From Pseudomonas botevensis (GTDB lineage Bacteria > Pseudomonadota > Gammaproteobacteria > Pseudomonadales > Pseudomonadaceae), in the NCBI RefSeq assembly GCF_019145475.1, contig NZ_JAHTKI010000036.1, positions 1-36,403 of the forward strand: 36,403 nt of DNA, written 5' to 3'. Within the stretch, counting starts at the first letter, position 1; the number at the start of each line of letters is the position of its first letter. Position numbers and translations under genes: made by a program. Positions 1 through 6,921 of the stretch are shown here, piece after piece. Below the pieces are notes generated by a model. The model searched no databases. It was not told where the DNA came from and worked only from the letters and a program-made list of their open reading frames with translations.

Positions 1-2
1 AG

Positions 3-2372
3 GGGCGGCTGCTGTCGATCCGTTATCCGGACGCTGGCCGGCATGTGTTTGCCTGGAACGACCTCGGCCAGTTGATCGAGGAAACCCTGCCTGATGGCGG
101 CGTGCGGCGGTTTTCCTACGACGCTCTGGGGCGGCGGACGACGACCCGGGACGAACACGGCGCAGTCACCCGTCATGCCTGGGACGCCGTGGGCCGACTG
201 CTGCAAACGACGTTGCCTACCGGTGCCAGCCGTGCCTACCGCTACAGCGCCTACGGCCAGGTCACCGCCGAGCAGGACGAACTCGGGCGCCTCACCCGCT
301 ACGAGTATGACGACGACCTGCACCTGGTCAGCCGGCGGATCAACCCCGACGGCACCCGGCTGCAGTACCGCTACGACCACGCGCAACTGCGGCTGACGGA
401 AATCGAGAACGAGTCCGGCGAAACGTACCGTCTGGACTACACGCCCAGCGGACTGATCCGACAGGAAACCGGCTTCGATGGCCGCCGCACCGCGTACGCC
501 TACGACCTCAACGGCCACCTGCTGGAAAAGACCGAGTTCGGCGATGACGGCTCAACGCGGGTCACCGCCTACCGGCGCGATGCGGCCGGGCGTTTGCGGG
601 TCAAGACCCTGCCCGACGGGATCAAGGTCGAATACCGCTACGACCGCCTCGGGCGGCTGACCGGGGTCGACGATGGCCAGGACCATCCGCTGGCCTTCGA
701 GTACGACCTGCAGGACCGGTTGATCACCGAACACCAGGGCTGGGGCACGTTGCGCTACGCCTATGACGCCTGCGGCCAGCTCAAGCGCCTGCGTCTGCCG
801 GATAACAGCAAGCTCGATTACCAGTACGCCAGGGGTGGGGCGCTGACGGCCATTGACCTCAATGGTGCGCGGCTGACCAGCCATCAGTTCGGATTCGGCC
901 GAGAACAGGAACGCCAGCAAGGTCAACTCACCAGTCACTATCACCACGACGAACAGGGCCGTTTACAGGCGCACACGGTTCATCAGCAAAACCGCACGTT
1001 GTACTTGCGCCACTACCACTACGCGGTCAACGGCAACCTGGCATCCATCGCCGACAGCCGCCATGGCCAGCGCGCGTACTACTACGACGCCCTGAACCGC
1101 CTGACGCGTGTACGCCACAGCCGCGACGACCTCCCCGAAACGTTTGCCCACGACCCGGCCGGCAACCTGCTGATGCAGGACCGCCCCGGCCCGAACCATA
1201 TCAAAGGCAACCGCCTGCTGATGCAGGGCGACCGCCACTACGACTACGACGCCTATGGCAACCTGATCCGCGAACGACGTGGCACCGCACAAAGACTCGT
1301 CGCCGAATACCGCTACGACTGCCAGCACCGCCTGATCGGCCTCACCCGTCCCAACGGCCAGAGGGCCAGCTACCGCTACGACGCCTTCGGCCGGCGCATC
1401 AGCAAAACCGTCGACGAACAGACCACCGAGTTCTTCTGGCAAGGCGACCACCTCGTCGCCGAAAGCAGCCGTGAACACCACCGCAGCTACGTCTACGAAC
1501 CCGGCACCTTCCGCCCACTGGCCATGCTCGACGGCAAAGGCCCGAAAAAAGCCTGCCCGTTCTACTACCAACTCGACCACCTCGGCACCCCGCTGGAGCT
1601 GACCGACTACAGCGGCGAAATCGTCTGGTCAGCGAAGTACAACGCTTACGGAAAGGTCACCAGCCTTATCCACAGCACCGATGAACAAATCGACCAACCG
1701 TTGCGCTTTCAAGGGCAGTACTTCGACACCGAAAGTGGCCTGCACTACAACCGGCATCGGTACTACGACCCGGAGATTGGGCGGTATTTGACGCCAGATC
1801 CGGTGAAGCTGGCGGGCGGGTTGAATCAGTACCGGTACGTGCCGAATCCGACGGGGTGGGTGGATCCGCTGGGGTTGAACGCCAACTGTCCTCCGCCGGG
1901 GAAGCCGGGTTGTGCGGTGCCGGATGGAGTGGGGGGCTCGGTTGTTGATGAGGGGGAGCCCAAAACACCAGGCCCGAAGCAAGAAAACTACTATCTGTAT
2001 AGGGGTGATGAAAGAGAACCATGGGATATTTTTGAAGGGGGATTCGAACCATGGGGCGATAGCAAAGACTTGTTTTTGCATGCAATGGATAACAAAAACC
2101 CTCCCAGCTGGTTCGTAAGTTCATCGACCTCGGAAAAAGAAGCAATGAAGTTTGCGACAGGACATTGGTATGCCGAAGGATATGTCTACATCCTGAAAAA
2201 TATTCGTGGAATCGATGTAAACAAAGAGTTGGGGGCAATGTCGCCACATCGACGCGAGAAAGAAATAGCATTCCCTGGCGGCATCAACAATCGAGATATT
2301 GTTGGTGCTACACCTGTCAACGAGGACGGTAGCTACGTCGGGTATTCAATACCCAATCCGTATAGGAAGTAA
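3..2372 (+). CDS. RHS repeat protein, 5'-truncated by the window, with C-terminal ADP-ribosyltransferase toxin domain
   Basis: The reading frame is open from base 3, so only the C-terminal ~790 residues are present. Many YD repeats (RYDxxGRL type) span 3-1500 and would form the RHS shell. The conserved RHS end (GRYLTPDP, then GLNQYRY, GWVDPLGL) ends at about 1877 and marks the hinge where RHS tips are usually cleaved. The remaining ~164 residues are variable and resemble the A subunit of heat-labile enterotoxin. They hold a YRGD Arg (codon 2001), an STS motif (2124-2132), GIDVNKELGAMSPH, and an EKE pair (Glu codons 2256 and 2262) followed by GGI. These match the R-STS-ExE catalytic layout of LT/cholera-type mono-ADP-ribosyltransferases. 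Base composition turns AT-rich after ~1980, typical of exchanged toxin tips. RHS identity is very sure; the toxin class is a motif-based inference. Delivery (T6SS or other) cannot be seen here. Confidence 0.93.
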   Translation, partial: GRLLSIRYPDAGRHVFAWNDLGQLIEETLPDGGVRRFSYDALGRRTTTRDEHGAVTRHAWDAVGRLLQTTLPTGASRAYRYSAYGQVTAEQDELGRLTRYEYDDDLHLVSRRINPDGTRLQYRYDHAQLRLTEIENESGETYRLDYTPSGLIRQETGFDGRRTAYAYDLNGHLLEKTEFGDDGSTRVTAYRRDAAGRLRVKTLPDGIKVEYRYDRLGRLTGVDDGQDHPLAFEYDLQDRLITEHQGWGTLRYAYDACGQLKRLRLPDNSKLDYQYARGGALTAIDLNGARLTSHQFGFGREQERQQGQLTSHYHHDEQGRLQAHTVHQQNRTLYLRHYHYAVNGNLASIADSRHGQRAYYYDALNRLTRVRHSRDDLPETFAHDPAGNLLMQDRPGPNHIKGNRLLMQGDRHYDYDAYGNLIRERRGTAQRLVAEYRYDCQHRLIGLTRPNGQRASYRYDAFGRRISKTVDEQTTEFFWQGDHLVAESSREHHRSYVYEPGTFRPLAMLDGKGPKKACPFYYQLDHLGTPLELTDYSGEIVWSAKYNAYGKVTSLIHSTDEQIDQPLRFQGQYFDTESGLHYNRHRYYDPEIGRYLTPDPVKLAGGLNQYRYVPNPTGWVDPLGLNANCPPPGKPGCAVPDGVGGSVVDEGEPKTPGPKQENYYLYRGDEREPWDIFEGGFEPWGDSKDLFLHAMDNKNPPSWFVSSSTSEKEAMKFATGHWYAEGYVYILKNIRGIDVNKELGAMSPHRREKEIAFPGGINNRDIVGATPVNEDGSYVGYSIPNPYRK

Positions 2373-2374
2373 AA

Positions 2375-2767
2375 ATGAAAACAATAGAAATCAAAATCTT
2401 GAACAATCAACTCAAAGAAACTGCAGAAATTAAATTTGATAGAAAAAAACGATCATTGACTCTAACCATGAAAAATGGCTTAACAAAAACTTGCACCGGC
2501 GAGGATCTATATGAATGCTTCGGCATGATCAGAGCCTACTTCCCGGAAATAGTTTTTTTATGCAAAGGCGCGCGAATAAATGTTCATCCCTCGCGCATGA
2601 CATCACAGATGTCATGCGGGCTAGTCGCCTATCAAGTTAATACTGGCCATCCTACAGAAGAAGAGGATATTGTCAGAATTTTTGATTACGAAGAAGAAAA
2701 TCTAACAAACGACATAAACGAGCAACGGGCGTTCTATTCGTCTTGGATAAAATCACTTGTTCCTTAA
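2375..2767 (+). CDS. candidate immunity protein for the RHS ADP-ribosyltransferase tip
   Basis: A 130-residue protein with ATG two bases after the RHS stop, so almost certainly co-transcribed and probably translationally coupled. No signal peptide or membrane segment is visible, so it is predicted cytosolic, as expected for an inhibitor of a cytosolic toxin. It is AT-rich (many AAA and AAT codons) like the toxin tip and unlike the genes further right, suggesting the pair moved together. The C-terminal half is acidic (HPTEEEDIVRIFDYEEEN). I do not recognise the family; the immunity role is inferred only from position, size and composition. It could also be an unrelated orphan left by tip exchange. 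Confidence 0.8.
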   Translation: MKTIEIKILNNQLKETAEIKFDRKKRSLTLTMKNGLTKTCTGEDLYECFGMIRAYFPEIVFLCKGARINVHPSRMTSQMSCGLVAYQVNTGHPTEEEDIVRIFDYEEENLTNDINEQRAFYSSWIKSLVP

Positions 2768-2795
2768 ATTGGATTATTACCTCACGTTCTGAATC

Positions 2796-2817
2796 AAGGG
2801 GTGGTTCCCACCCCTTT
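2796..2817. terminator. GC-rich hairpin after the toxin/immunity pair
   Basis: Perfect 9-bp stem AAGGGGTGG / CCACCCCTT with a 3-base loop, 28 bases after the immunity stop, followed by a short T run. Plausible weak terminator for the RHS transcript, possibly also serving the leftward small gene. Confidence 0.5.
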
Positions 2818-2851
2818 AAGCTTGAAACCCCAAAGGCCTGCAGGCACACCA

Positions 2852-3019
2852 TCACTCATCATCATCAAAATCCTCATACTCAAGCTCTTCCCCCTCACCC
2901 TCCCAAAGCGGAACCGTCGCATCATCCATCAACGACCCCGGATCTTCATTCCCCGGATCATTGATAAACGGCAATCCACTCGGACCTTTCTCTTCCTTGC
3001 CTTCAGTTTCGGGAGTCAT
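2852..3019 (-). CDS. small highly acidic protein, 55 aa
   Basis: Begins MTPETEGKEEKGPSGLPFIN and ends in an Asp/Glu-rich tail (EDFDDDE). The ATG is preceded by a GAGGTG ribosome site 4-9 bases upstream, which supports translation. It has no Cys, signal peptide or membrane segment and looks largely disordered. Function is unknown; I do not recognise a family. It lies convergent with the RHS immunity gene and is transcribed away from the glycine-zipper genes. The very acidic composition could suit binding to a basic partner, but that is speculation. Confidence 0.6.
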   Translation of the reverse strand: MTPETEGKEEKGPSGLPFINDPGNEDPGSLMDDATVPLWEGEGEELEYEDFDDDE

Positions 3020-3101
3020 GGCGCACCTCGTGATTCTCAGTCATGTAGACGTTCGAAAAGTATGGTCGCTAATCGTTCCTGCGCCTGACACGCAGGCAAA
3101 A

Positions 3102-3123
3102 AAACCCGGCACCAAGCCGGGTT
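3102..3123 (-). terminator. intrinsic terminator of the leftward glycine-zipper gene
   Basis: AACCCGGC / GCCGGGTT stem with a short loop; read leftward it is followed by a run of seven T. It lies about 20 bases beyond the stop of the 3144-3560 gene. Confidence 0.85.
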
Positions 3124-3143
3124 TCCGATAACTCGACATCCCA

Positions 3144-3560
3144 TCACCGATGCCGATTCTTATGTTTGTGTTTGTGACCACCACCCGAGTGCGACTTGCC
3201 GCCATCATCACCCAGATTATTGCCTACAGCCCCACCTGCTGCGCCGCCGAGGCCTGCTCCGATGGCGGAGCCAGTCGAGCCACCCAGGCTGTTGCCGACC
3301 ACCGAACCTCCGGCCGCGCCAAGCCCGCCACCAATCGCAGCTTCGGTGCGATTATGTTTATTCGCGCCGACCGCGCCGCCCGCCGCGCCGCCGACCCCGG
3401 CACCCACCGCCGCGCCGGTGCTGCCGCCAAGCTGTCCACCCACGACATTGCCGAGTACGCCGCCAAGTCCACCACCGACCGCAGCCGAACCATCGCCGGC
3501 GGCCATGGCGCCTTGGGCCATCAGTAATCCAAGAACCAGTGCGGATAATGTCAATCGCAT
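3144..3560 (-). CDS. secreted glycine-zipper protein with His/Lys-rich tail
   Basis: 138 residues from MRLTLSALVLGLL; an in-frame ATG 13 codons earlier is rejected because the signal peptide (cleavage near AMA-AGDG) and a TGAGG ribosome site fit the internal ATG. The mature part is almost all Gly/Ala with GxxxG repeats in two blocks, the pattern of glycine-zipper proteins that pack helices in or against membranes. The C terminus is basic and His-rich (GGGHKHKHKNRHR), possibly metal- or polyanion-binding. It is a clear paralogue of the next gene upstream (3694-4065), sharing the signal peptide and AAIGGG and GNSLGG blocks. Exported location is inferred; function unknown. Confidence 0.82.
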   Translation of the reverse strand: MRLTLSALVLGLLMAQGAMAAGDGSAAVGGGLGGVLGNVVGGQLGGSTGAAVGAGVGGAAGGAVGANKHNRTEAAIGGGLGAAGGSVVGNSLGGSTGSAIGAGLGGAAGGAVGNNLGDDGGKSHSGGGHKHKHKNRHR

Positions 3561-3649
3561 ATGAACCTCACAGTTCCCGAAACGGGACAGTACGCCCATC
3601 GGGCGCTATGCAGTTTGGAGGCGCAATCACGCAAAACGTTCACCAACGA

Positions 3650-3674
3650 AAAGGCCCGGCATGAGCCGGGCCTC
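3650..3674 (-). terminator. intrinsic terminator of the second glycine-zipper gene
   Basis: Stem AGGCCCGGC / GCCGGGCCT with an ATGA loop, followed leftward by TTTTCG. It separates the two tandem paralogues, so each is likely its own transcript. Confidence 0.8.
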
Positions 3675-3693
3675 TTCAGACGCGCAACAAGGA

Positions 3694-4065
3694 TCAGTGA
3701 CGCTTGTGACCCTTGGACAGATTGCTGCCCACCGCGCCACCGGCTGCGCCGCCCAGGCTAGCACCGATGGTGGCGCCAGTCTTGCCGCCCAGGCTGTTAC
3801 CGATCACCGAACCACCGGCCGCGCCGACACCACCGCCGATTGCAGCCTTGGTACGGGCGCCCTTCTTCGCGGCCATCGCACTACCGGCCGCGCCCGCTAC
3901 GCCGGCACCAATCGCCGCACCGGTGCTGCCGCCCATTTTCTGGCCAACCACATTACCCAGCGCGCCACCCAGGCCACCACCGAGCGCAGCAGTGCCATCA
4001 CCGGCAGCCATCGCACCTTGAGCAACCAGGAGGCCCAGAACCAGAGCAGGCAGAGTTAAACGCAT
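3694..4065 (-). CDS. secreted glycine-zipper protein (tandem paralogue)
   Basis: 123 residues starting MRLTLPALVLGLLVAQGAMA, a typical Sec signal peptide, with a GAGG ribosome site just upstream; an upstream in-frame ATG is rejected on that basis. The mature chain repeats Gly/Ala GxxxG motifs in two blocks separated by a basic linker (AKKGARTK) and ends in SKGHKRH. It is close to the 3144-3560 product across the signal peptide and glycine blocks but differs in linker and tail, so the pair arose by tandem duplication followed by tail divergence. Probable periplasmic or outer-membrane-associated protein of unknown role. Confidence 0.82.
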   Translation of the reverse strand: MRLTLPALVLGLLVAQGAMAAGDGTAALGGGLGGALGNVVGQKMGGSTGAAIGAGVAGAAGSAMAAKKGARTKAAIGGGVGAAGGSVIGNSLGGKTGATIGASLGGAAGGAVGSNLSKGHKRH

Positions 4066-4209
4066 GACGAAAACCTCGACAAATAGGGATGACAAAAAGG
4101 GCGCAGATTGAATGCCAGTGCAGCGACAAAGTCCAGACAATATCCGGCGCCACAGCGCAATCGGCGCCGATTGGACAGCGATTATTGAAAAGGTTTTATC
4201 CCGGGCAAA

Positions 4210-4345
4210 AAAAAGCCCGCTGGGGAGACGGGCTGGAGACTTGCTTTCTAACGGATGGCTTCACCCTACGTCGGCCGGTGTGAAAAGTTTGTGAAAAAAA
4301 CCAGACCCGTCGTCTTCATCCGTAGGAAAAAATCCCGACCTGAGC
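4210..4345 (-). ncRNA. candidate small RNA ending at an orphan terminator
   Basis: A strong terminator lies at 4213-4233 (AGCCCG / CGGGCT), followed leftward by eight T. Yet the leftward gene at 4393-4581 already has its own terminator at 4352-4377, so the ~110 bases between need another explanation. Within them CATCCGTAGG (4318-4327) can pair either with ACGGATG (4251-4257) or with CCTACG (4265-4270). No promoter is convincing, and readthrough or a second backup terminator is equally possible. Confidence 0.3.
4213..4233 (-). terminator. orphan leftward intrinsic terminator
   Basis: AGCCCG / CGGGCT stem with a T8 tail on the minus strand, about 160 bases beyond the stop of the nearest upstream leftward gene, which has its own terminator. 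Confidence 0.75.
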
Positions 4346-4351
4346 CCAATA

Positions 4352-4377
4352 AAAAACCCCGCCTCAGGACGGGGTTC
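4352..4377 (-). terminator. intrinsic terminator of the CxxC mini-protein gene
   Basis: AACCCCGCC, CTCAGG, then ACGGGGTT forms a hairpin with a six-base T run leftward, 16 bases after the stop at 4393. Confidence 0.8.
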
Positions 4378-4392
4378 CTCTTGCCACTCAAA

Positions 4393-4581
4393 TCACTTTC
4401 TGGAGCGCGTCGTCACCTTGGGCAGAAATTTTGCCTTTGGGCCTTTGGGTGCCGTGGACTTGATTTTGCCGGTCTGAACCGGATCTTCGCCAAACCCCGC
4501 CTGATATTCGGTCTGGCCGCAGCGCACGCAGTTGTTGAATGAAAACTCAGCGCCGTCGTCTTCGATATACGGATCAGTCAT
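4393..4581 (-). CDS. conserved-looking small protein with one CxxC, 62 aa
   Basis: Starts MTDPYIEDDGAEFSFNNC and contains CVRCGQTEYQAGFGEDP, followed by a Lys-rich tail (PKGPKAKFLPKVTTRSRK). A GAAAGGGG ribosome site precedes the ATG and a proper terminator follows the stop, so this is a genuine short gene. The CxxC could bind a metal in a dimer or be redox active, but with only two Cys this is uncertain. The acidic N-terminal and basic C-terminal halves are striking. I do not recognise the family. Confidence 0.68.
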   Translation of the reverse strand: MTDPYIEDDGAEFSFNNCVRCGQTEYQAGFGEDPVQTGKIKSTAPKGPKAKFLPKVTTRSRK

Positions 4582-4824
4582 CTCTTCGCCCCTTTCAAAA
4601 GCGGGTCGACACCGGCAAGCCCTTTTTGCCTGAAAAAATATCGACCTCCAAGAATTTTCAGACTAGTCGGTCATTCCTGGACTCGTTATTCAGATTGCCG
4701 GATGCCCGACGAATGGCCTACGCAAAATAAACGCAATGATGGCGCCGTTGATCGAGCGCGGTTAAAGATTTCCGGCGAATGGCCGTTGCCCTTCTTCCAG
4801 CGCAATGAATCTCAAGGAGAGAAC

Positions 4825-5103
4825 ATGGAACTCAAAGGATTTCCGAACATGCCCGTTGTAAAGCTCACGGACGAACAAATCGCTGCCGGCAAGGCCGCAG
4901 CGGAAAAATTCAAGGAAAAGATCGCTTCAGGTGAAATCACCATCACCTACCCGGACAAACCCGTGCTGCAACCGGGCGTCATCTACCATCCGAGCCAGCC
5001 CGCCCAACCGGACCAACCCAGCGATACGCCCCCTCTGGTTGCCATAGACACGCCTTTGACCTACGACTCGAGAGGCACTGTCCTGCTTAAACCGCAAGGC
5101 TGA
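4825..5103 (+). CDS. hypothetical protein, 92 aa, Pro-rich C-terminal half
   Basis: Starts MELKGFPNMPVVKLTDEQ, chosen because AAGGAGAG sits 6 to 13 bases before the ATG; the upstream in-frame codons lack such a site. Residues ~15-40 form a predicted charged helix (AAGKAAAEKFKEKI). The rest is extended and Pro-rich (PGVIYHPSQPAQPDQPSD). No signal peptide, membrane segment or known motif is seen. It stands alone and is convergent with the YbjQ-family gene. Function unknown. Confidence 0.72.
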   Translation: MELKGFPNMPVVKLTDEQIAAGKAAAEKFKEKIASGEITITYPDKPVLQPGVIYHPSQPAQPDQPSDTPPLVAIDTPLTYDSRGTVLLKPQG

Positions 5104-5113
5104 TCGACAATAC

Positions 5114-5139
5114 TGAGCCCACTCACTGGAGCGGGCTCA
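5114..5139. terminator. convergent-gene hairpin
   Basis: Ten-pair stem TGAGCCCACT / AGCGGGCTCA with one mismatch and a 6-base loop, between the ends of two convergent genes. There is no T run on either side, so termination is only probable. Confidence 0.45.
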
Positions 5140-5146
5140 CGCGCCC

Positions 5147-5467
5147 TCAACGCAATTTGACCGCAGTGCCGGTCGCAAACACCACAACCATGCCGCCTTT
5201 GCCGGCAGGCATGCTGATCTCGAAATCGACTCCAACTACTGCATCCGCCTGCAACGCGCGGGCTCTTTCCTTGATCTCATCCGTCGCCTGGACCCGCGCT
5301 TCCTTCAGCGCCCGCTCCAACGTCTGCGACCGCCCACCGAAAAAGTCGCGCATACCAGCAAACATGTCGCGGATCACGTTCACGCCCTGCACCGATTCGG
5401 CACTGACGATATCCAGGTAAGCCGTGATATGCCGGCCTTCGATGGCATGAGTGGTCGAGATAATCAT
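5147..5467 (-). CDS. YbjQ/UPF0145 family protein
   Basis: 106 residues, the usual length of this family. The N terminus (MIISTTHAIEGRHITAYLDI) followed by VSAESVQGVNVIRDMFAGMRDFFGGRS and the C-terminal block QADAVVGVDFEI are characteristic of UPF0145 (YbjQ, DUF74), which forms ring-like oligomers in known structures and has no settled function (a heavy-metal-binding label exists in databases). AAGGA lies upstream of the ATG. No membrane segment, cytosolic. It is a single-gene unit between two terminators. Confidence 0.92.
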   Translation of the reverse strand: MIISTTHAIEGRHITAYLDIVSAESVQGVNVIRDMFAGMRDFFGGRSQTLERALKEARVQATDEIKERARALQADAVVGVDFEISMPAGKGGMVVVFATGTAVKLR

Positions 5468-5568
5468 GGACGCATTCCTTTATAGAGGCAGAAAAGCCGC
5501 GATTGTAAGGTACAAGCCTGAAGCGTGGATCAGTGACCAGCGATCTGGAAAGATCCGGCCTTAAACGC

Positions 5569-5604
5569 AAAAACCCCTGATTTCTTTCGAAATCAGGGGT
5601 TTTT
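5569..5604 (-). terminator. tRNA-Ser terminator
   Basis: Perfect 16-bp stem (AAAAACCCCTGATTTC and its complement) with a TTTC loop, ending in a T run leftward, 12 bases past the tRNA 3' end. Confidence 0.9.
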
Positions 5605-5616
5605 GGTAATCGAATT

Positions 5617-5706
5617 TGGCGGTGAAGGAGAGATTCGAACTCTCGATACAGTTTCCTGTATACACACTTTCCAGGCGTGCTCCTTAAGCCACTCGGACAC
5701 TTCACC
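5617..5706 (-). tRNA. tRNA-Ser (anticodon GGA)
   Basis: Read leftward, the acceptor arm GGTGAAG pairs with CTTCACC, followed by G and an encoded CCA (complement at 5617-5619). The D arm has GTCCGAGTGG, the anticodon stem CACGC/GTGTG encloses CTGGAAA (anticodon GGA, reading UCC and UCU), there is a long class-II variable arm (TATACAG, GAAA, CTGTAT), and the T arm is GAGAGTTCGAATCTCTC. The long extra arm is diagnostic of Ser here. Length 90 with CCA. Confidence 0.97.
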
Positions 5707-5744
5707 GTATCTCTTCAAACATGTTCTGTCTGTCGAGGCGCGCT

Positions 5745-5773
5745 AATGTAGTCGAAAGCTTTTCCGATGGCAA
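5745..5773 (-). promoter_or_regulatory. sigma-70 promoter of tRNA-Ser
   Basis: On the minus strand TTGCCA (5/6 to TTGACA), a 17-base spacer, then TACATT (4/6 to TATAAT), followed by a GC-rich discriminator (GCGCGCC) as in stringently controlled stable-RNA promoters. The predicted start lies ~30 bases before the tRNA. Confidence 0.65.
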
Positions 5774-6011
5774 ACTTTTTTTCAGAATTTTCATGCGGTT
5801 AAAGCAAAAAGGTTTCTCTGAGGCTCGGCCATGGCAAACCGGCCAATCTTCGGTAGGCGCGAGCCTTCACTATAGAAGGGAAAGTGTCAGCCCCGTGGAG
5901 CGCTGCGCTAGTGAGGCCGGCAAAGGGTGACTGGCGGGTCAGTCATGGCGCTTTACCTGACCTGCGTCGATGGGTAACGTCTGCTCCATCTTTCTTACAA
6001 GGAATAGCGTC
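5774..6011. other. intergenic region, tRNA promoter to crotonase gene
   Basis: Together with 5707-5773 this makes 305 bases without a gene. The tRNA promoter occupies the left end. On the right, ACAAGGAATAG before 6012 is the ribosome site of the crotonase gene. I see no convincing promoter, repeat or structured RNA elsewhere. Confidence 0.5.
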
Positions 6012-6701
6012 ATGAGCGAGTTGATTTCCTACCACCTCGAAGACGGTATCGCGACCCTGACTCTGAGCAACGGCAAGGTCAATGCCATTTCCCCGGATGT
6101 GATTGCGGCATTCAACTCGGCGCTGGATCAGGCGGTGGCGGATCGTGCCATTGTGATCATCACCGGCCAGCCGGGCATTCTCTCGGGCGGTTATGACTTG
6201 AAGGTGATGACTGCCGGCCCTAAAGAAGCCGTGTCCCTGGTGACTGCCGGTTCGACCCTCGCCCGCCGCCTGCTGTCGCACCCGTTCCCGGTGATTGTGG
6301 CGTGCCCTGGGCATGCAGTGGCCAAAGGTGCCTTCATTCTTTTGTCCGCTGACTATCGCATCGGTGTCGATGGCCCGTTCAGCATTGGTCTGAACGAAGT
6401 GCAGATCGGCATGACCATGCACCATGCCGGCATCGAGCTGGCCCGTGATCGCCTGCGTCGCTCGGCGTTTCACCGTTCGGTAATCAACGGCGAGATGTTC
6501 GATCCGCAAAGCGCGGTGGACGCAGGCTTCCTCGACAAAGTGGTCGCTGCCGAAGAGCTGCAAGGCGCCGCTCTCGCCATGGCGCGTCAGTTGAAGAAGA
6601 TCAACATGACCGCCCACAAGAACACCAAGCTGAAAGTGCGCGAAGCACTGCTGGAAACCCTGGACAATGCCATCGTCCAGGATCAGGAGCATCTGGGTTA
6701 A
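6012..6701 (+). CDS. crotonase/enoyl-CoA hydratase-isomerase family protein
   Basis: 229 residues from MSELISYHLEDG, chosen for the AAGGA ribosome site; an in-frame ATG 14 codons earlier lacks one. The crotonase fold is shown by GIATLTLSNGKVNAIS at the N terminus, the oxyanion-hole segment SGGYDLK near residue 60 and the second one GHAVAKGAFILLSADYRI near 100-118, then GPFSIGLNEVQIGM. The usual catalytic Glu of hydratases near GGxxE is replaced here (AKGAF), so hydratase activity is doubtful and an isomerase, hydrolase or other CoA reaction is possible. It is shorter than typical hydratases (~260). Cytosolic, single gene with its own terminator. Confidence 0.9.
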   Translation: MSELISYHLEDGIATLTLSNGKVNAISPDVIAAFNSALDQAVADRAIVIITGQPGILSGGYDLKVMTAGPKEAVSLVTAGSTLARRLLSHPFPVIVACPGHAVAKGAFILLSADYRIGVDGPFSIGLNEVQIGMTMHHAGIELARDRLRRSAFHRSVINGEMFDPQSAVDAGFLDKVVAAEELQGAALAMARQLKKINMTAHKNTKLKVREALLETLDNAIVQDQEHLG

Positions 6702-6725
6702 CCATTGCCCACCTCAGCTAAAGAA

Positions 6726-6756
6726 AAGCCCGACCCTCGCGTCGGGCTTTTTCTTG
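6726..6756 (+). terminator. intrinsic terminator after the crotonase gene
   Basis: AAAGCCCGAC / GTCGGGCTTT stem with a short loop and T tract, 25 bases after the stop. Confidence 0.9.
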
Positions 6757-6860
6757 CGCGTATGTGGTTTAAAACTCCGCAACAGCTCTAGGCTGCGTCT
6801 GACCATCCAGTCGGAAACATATGCTTAAACATCGGCCATCTCCCGGCTCTATAGTGCCAA

Positions 6861-6889
6861 TTGCCGAAAACAGTGCACATCCGTACACT
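6861..6889 (+). promoter_or_regulatory. candidate sigma-70 promoter of the acyltransferase gene
   Basis: TTGCCG, a 17-base spacer, then TACACT (each 4/6 to consensus), placing the start near 6896 and giving a ~25-base leader to the ATG at 6922. Confidence 0.35.
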
Positions 6890-6921
6890 GCGCCACCTTT
6901 TGTCCCGGTGGGCCTGAAAAA

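Noticed and set aside
963..1580. 205-residue open frame on the minus strand inside the RHS gene
   Set aside because: Shadow of high-GC codon bias; hydrophobic nonsense composition and no ribosome site.
3150..3527. Plus-strand open frames over the glycine-zipper genes
   Set aside because: Antisense images of Gly/Ala repeats, giving Pro/Ala-rich sequence; the leftward genes have signal peptides, ribosome sites and terminators.
5721..5930. 69-residue frame between the tRNA and the crotonase gene
   Set aside because: Runs through the tRNA promoter region and has no ribosome site or coding character.
5943..6692. 249-residue minus-strand frame opposite the crotonase gene
   Set aside because: Antisense shadow; no family similarity, while the plus strand is a clear crotonase.
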